Below, one piece after another: positions 61,871 through 64,000 of a stretch of 64,000 bases of DNA. Position 1 is the stretch's first letter; every line of letters starts with the position of its first letter. A program made the translations under genes and the position numbers. Below the pieces are notes generated by a model. That model saw only the letters and a program-made list of their open reading frames with translations. It was not told where the DNA came from and did no database searches. Source of the DNA: Microbispora hainanensis (GTDB lineage: Bacteria > Actinomycetota > Actinomycetes > Streptosporangiales > Streptosporangiaceae); assembly GCF_006874475.1 (NCBI RefSeq), contig NZ_VIRM01000004.1, forward strand, positions 186,001 through 250,000, written 5' to 3'.

Positions 61871-62752
61871 ATGAGCGACACCGGGCTGACCTTCGAAGGC
61901 AGGGTCGAGGACCTGCACCGGGCGGTGCGTGACCACTACGACAAACTCATCGACCTGTACGAGCAGATGTGGGGCGAGCACATCCACCACGGTTACTGGG
62001 ATCTGGACGATCTCGGCGTCTCGCGGCACGAGGCACAGCGGCGTACGGTGAACGAGCTGATCGCGTTCGCGGGCGTCCCCCGGGGGGCCCGGGTCCTCGA
62101 CAGCGGCTGCGGCGTCGGCGCCTCCTCGATCATCCTGGCCCGCGATCTCGGCTGCGACGTGGACGGCATCACGCTGAGCCGCGAGCAGGTACGGCGGGCC
62201 ACGGAGAAGGCCGCCGAGGCCGGAGTGTCCGGCCAGACCAGGTTCCTGCTCATGGACGCTATGCGCTCGACCTACCCGGACGACACCTTCGACGTGGTGT
62301 GGTCGCTGGAGAGCTGCGAGCTCATGCCGGACAAGCGGGCCTATCTCGCCGAGTGCGCCCGGGTGCTCAAGCCGGGGGGAAAGCTGGTCGTCGCGACCTG
62401 GTGCTCCCGAGACGACCGGCTCGATCCTTCGGAGGTTCGCCTGCTGCGGCGGCTGTACCGGGACTTCGCGGTTTCCCACGTGCTTCCACTGGACCGCTAC
62501 CGGAAGTTGTGCGAGGAGGCACTCCTTGTCGACGTCGCCACCGCGGACTGGACCGAGCACGTCCGCACCACCTGGAAACTGTCCGCGGACATCGCCAGGC
62601 CCCTGGCCAGGGATCCCTTCTTCGTGTGGAAGCTGATCCGGGCCAAGGGCCTCGACGTCTTCCGCTTCGTCAACTCGGTGCCGCTGATGAAGAAGGCCTA
62701 CGATCGGGACGTGATGCACTACGGCGTCTTCTGCGCCACCAAGCCGGCCTGA
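61871..62752 (+). CDS. Class I SAM methyltransferase, tocopherol/RebM-like
   Basis: It is transcribed opposite to the rest of the cluster. The 293 residues include VRDHYDKLIDLYEQMWGEHIHHGYWD, typical of small-molecule C- or N-methyltransferases of the gamma-tocopherol/RebM group, motif I in ARVLDSGCGVGASSIILARDLG, CDVDGITLSREQVRRA, and DTFDVVWSLESCELMPDKRAYLAECARVLKPGG. ATG 61871 follows GAAAGGACGC. The 145-bp divergent region holds the promoters of both sides. It may methylate a carbon or an amine on the product. Confidence 0.88.
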   Translation: MSDTGLTFEGRVEDLHRAVRDHYDKLIDLYEQMWGEHIHHGYWDLDDLGVSRHEAQRRTVNELIAFAGVPRGARVLDSGCGVGASSIILARDLGCDVDGITLSREQVRRATEKAAEAGVSGQTRFLLMDAMRSTYPDDTFDVVWSLESCELMPDKRAYLAECARVLKPGGKLVVATWCSRDDRLDPSEVRLLRRLYRDFAVSHVLPLDRYRKLCEEALLVDVATADWTEHVRTTWKLSADIARPLARDPFFVWKLIRAKGLDVFRFVNSVPLMKKAYDRDVMHYGVFCATKPA

Positions 62753-62764
62753 CCGTCGAGGCGG

Positions 62765-63415
62765 TCACTCCTTGGTGAAGCAGAGGATGAACGCGTCGCC
62801 CTGCCGGGCGGGGGTGTAGGCGGTGTCGGGGTAGGCGCGGTACCTGTGCCGTTCGACCAGGACGCGGTCGAAGAAACGCAGGTACCGGTCGAGCATCACG
62901 GCGGGGGTCGCGGTGCAGGTGGCCGCGTCGGGGACCGCGCCGTCAAGGGAGAACATGGGCACGAACGTGCCGCCGGACCGCAGCGCGCGAACCAGCTTCG
63001 GCATGAACTCGTCCAGCAGGTCGCGATCCTCGAAGAGCTCCTTGGGCAGCTCGGGGTCGAAGAAGATCCCGTCGAAGCTGCCGGGCTCCAGTTTGTCGAC
63101 ATAATCGAAGAAATCCGCCTGAATGATTGTCAGTGTGGGGGGCGGCGCCGGGTGTTCCTCCCGGAACAGCTCGATGACCTTGGGGTATTTCTCGACCACG
63201 GTGTGCCGATAGGTGTCGGCGCGCTCCGCGATGCGCAGCGCCGAGTAACCCAGACCCAGCCCCACCTCCAGGAACTCCCCGCCCCGCTCGCAGAGCAGGT
63301 CGGCCGAACGCCACATGAGCGCTCGTTCCCAGCCCTGCATCGCTTGCACCTCGTCGATGTACAGCGTCACGTCGCCGTTGCCGCCCCGGACCAGGGCGAT
63401 GTCGGGAACCTGCAT
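62765..63415 (-). CDS. Class I SAM methyltransferase (guanidinoacetate methyltransferase-like)
   Basis: The 216 residues have the SAM loop in GGEFLEVGLGLGYSALRIAERADTY and an acidic motif in FDGIFFDPELPKELFEDRDLL. The N-terminal VTLYIDEVQAMQGWERALMWRSADLL resembles guanidinoacetate and related N-methyltransferases. In this cluster a small-molecule methyl transfer, perhaps to an amine installed by the aminotransferases, is likely. ATG 63415 has GGAGGA four bases upstream and is preferred to ATG 63430. It lies 33 bases after the biotin carboxylase, on the same strand, and converges on the previous methyltransferase. Confidence 0.78.
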   Translation of the reverse strand: MQVPDIALVRGGNGDVTLYIDEVQAMQGWERALMWRSADLLCERGGEFLEVGLGLGYSALRIAERADTYRHTVVEKYPKVIELFREEHPAPPPTLTIIQADFFDYVDKLEPGSFDGIFFDPELPKELFEDRDLLDEFMPKLVRALRSGGTFVPMFSLDGAVPDAATCTATPAVMLDRYLRFFDRVLVERHRYRAYPDTAYTPARQGDAFILCFTKE

Positions 63416-63448
63416 CGTCGTCTCCTCCATGTGCTCGTGGTTCGCGGA

Positions 63449-64000
63449 TCAGCCGCGCCGGGGGGCGAGCATCCGGCCGACCAGCCCGGTCGTGTGCGTG
63501 CCCTTGCGGAAGCTCGGGTTGGCCAGGACCTCGCGCAGGAAGCCCACATTCGTGGACAAACCGGGGCCGTCGGCCACCAGCTCGGTCAGCGCTCGGTCGA
63601 GCCGGTCGAGCGCCTGGTCCCGGTCGACGCCCCAGGCGATCACCTTCGCCAGGAGCGGGTCGTAGTCCGGGGGCACCCGCATCCCGGCGTACGCGTGGGT
63701 GTCGACCCGTACGAACGGTCCGCCCGGCGGGACGAACTCGGCGAGCAGCCCGGCGGTCGGGGCAAAGTCCCGGGACGGGTCCTCGGCGTTCACCCGGCAC
63801 TCGACCGCCACCCCGCGGCGCACGACGTCATCCTGGCGGAGGGACAGGGGCCGCCCGGCGGCGACTGTGAGCTGCTCGCGCACCAGGTCGACGCCGGTGA
63901 CCATCTCGGTCACCGGGTGCTCCACCTGGATGCGGCAGTTGGTCTCGATGAAGTAGAACTCGCCGGTCCCGTGGTCCACCAGGAACTCGAACGTGCCCAG
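63449..64000 (-). CDS. Biotin carboxylase subunit (AccC-like), C-terminal part, cut by window end
   Basis: The visible 183 residues begin LGTFEFLVDHGTGEFYFIETN and contain NCRIQVEHPVTEMVTGVDLVREQL, the ATP-grasp C-terminal signature of biotin carboxylases, then VECRVNAEDPSRDFAPTAG and YDPLLAKVIAWG, and end LAPRRG. The N-terminal half lies beyond the window. It would carboxylate biotin on a separate carrier, so other subunits should be upstream. A cluster-borne copy suggests dedicated malonyl-CoA supply for the type III PKS. Confidence 0.9.
   Translation of the reverse strand: MGTFEFLVDHGTGEFYFIETNCRIQVEHPVTEMVTGVDLVREQLTVAAGRPLSLRQDDVVRRGVAVECRVNAEDPSRDFAPTAGLLAEFVPPGGPFVRVDTHAYAGMRVPPDYDPLLAKVIAWGVDRDQALDRLDRALTELVADGPGLSTNVGFLREVLANPSFRKGTHTTGLVGRMLAPRRG

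Overview
The window comes from a high-GC, sporulating, filamentous actinomycete. Third-codon positions are almost always G or C, many starts are GTG or TTG, there are F420-type oxidoreductases, and an SsgB-like sporulation gene lies at 34246-34662. I would guess the Streptosporangiales, but the sequence alone does not settle the genus. Most of the window is chromosomal housekeeping and accessory metabolism; the right end is a biosynthetic gene cluster that runs off the edge.

Layout. 1-9.0 kb: a DprA/Smf-like gene with an apparent frameshift, a TAXI-type TRAP transporter (fused permease plus lipoprotein), a DUF3516 DExH helicase, an orphan NarL-type histidine kinase and a rhomboid protease. 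9.2-18.4 kb: an F420-type reductase, a TetR/MFS efflux pair with its operator region, 6-phosphogluconate dehydrogenase, a secreted TIGR03118-type protein, a beta-propeller protein behind a structured leader, a sulfotransferase, an RsbW-like ATPase and a truncated DHFR-fold gene. 18.6-25.6 kb: a DUF2637-like membrane protein beside a P450 that has lost its 5' end, an LLM-class oxidoreductase fused to hemerythrin, two tandem RlaP-like nucleotidyltransferases and three tRNAs (Val-GAC, Cys-GCA, Gly-GCC). 25.7-34.7 kb: an ArsR regulator and histidine ammonia-lyase, a beta-hydroxyacid dehydrogenase divergent from a LysR regulator, pabB-pabC for p-aminobenzoate, an LVIVD and a DUF305 lipoprotein back to back, and ssgB.

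35.1-41.3 kb is a graveyard of mobile DNA. A complete tRNA-Val(CAC) and terminator are followed 1.9 kb later by a second copy of the tRNA 3' end and terminator. Both are followed by homologous sequence with a tyrosine-integrase-like C-terminus. A GNAT acetyltransferase and a DUF6247/RelE-type toxin-antitoxin pair lie between them. Transposase scraps, an old-yellow-enzyme fragment and a broken PHP-domain gene follow.

41.6-50.6 kb is a complete ATP-dependent urea degradation locus: permease, TetR regulator, UAAP1, UAAP2, urea carboxylase and allophanate hydrolase, the last four translationally coupled. The permease and UAAP1 promoters carry the same TCTGTC-N4-GACAGA palindrome, probably the TetR operator.

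50.7-64.0 kb is a biosynthetic cluster: an MMPL exporter, a fatty acyl-AMP ligase, two class III aminotransferases with identical C-terminal halves, a type III polyketide synthase, an SRPBCC protein, three methyltransferases, an acyl-carrier-protein/acyl-CoA-dehydrogenase fusion with a small companion, and a biotin carboxylase cut by the window end. I infer that a fatty acid is activated, loaded on the carrier domain, desaturated, extended with malonyl units, cyclised, aminated and methylated, and the lipid-like product exported by the MMPL protein.
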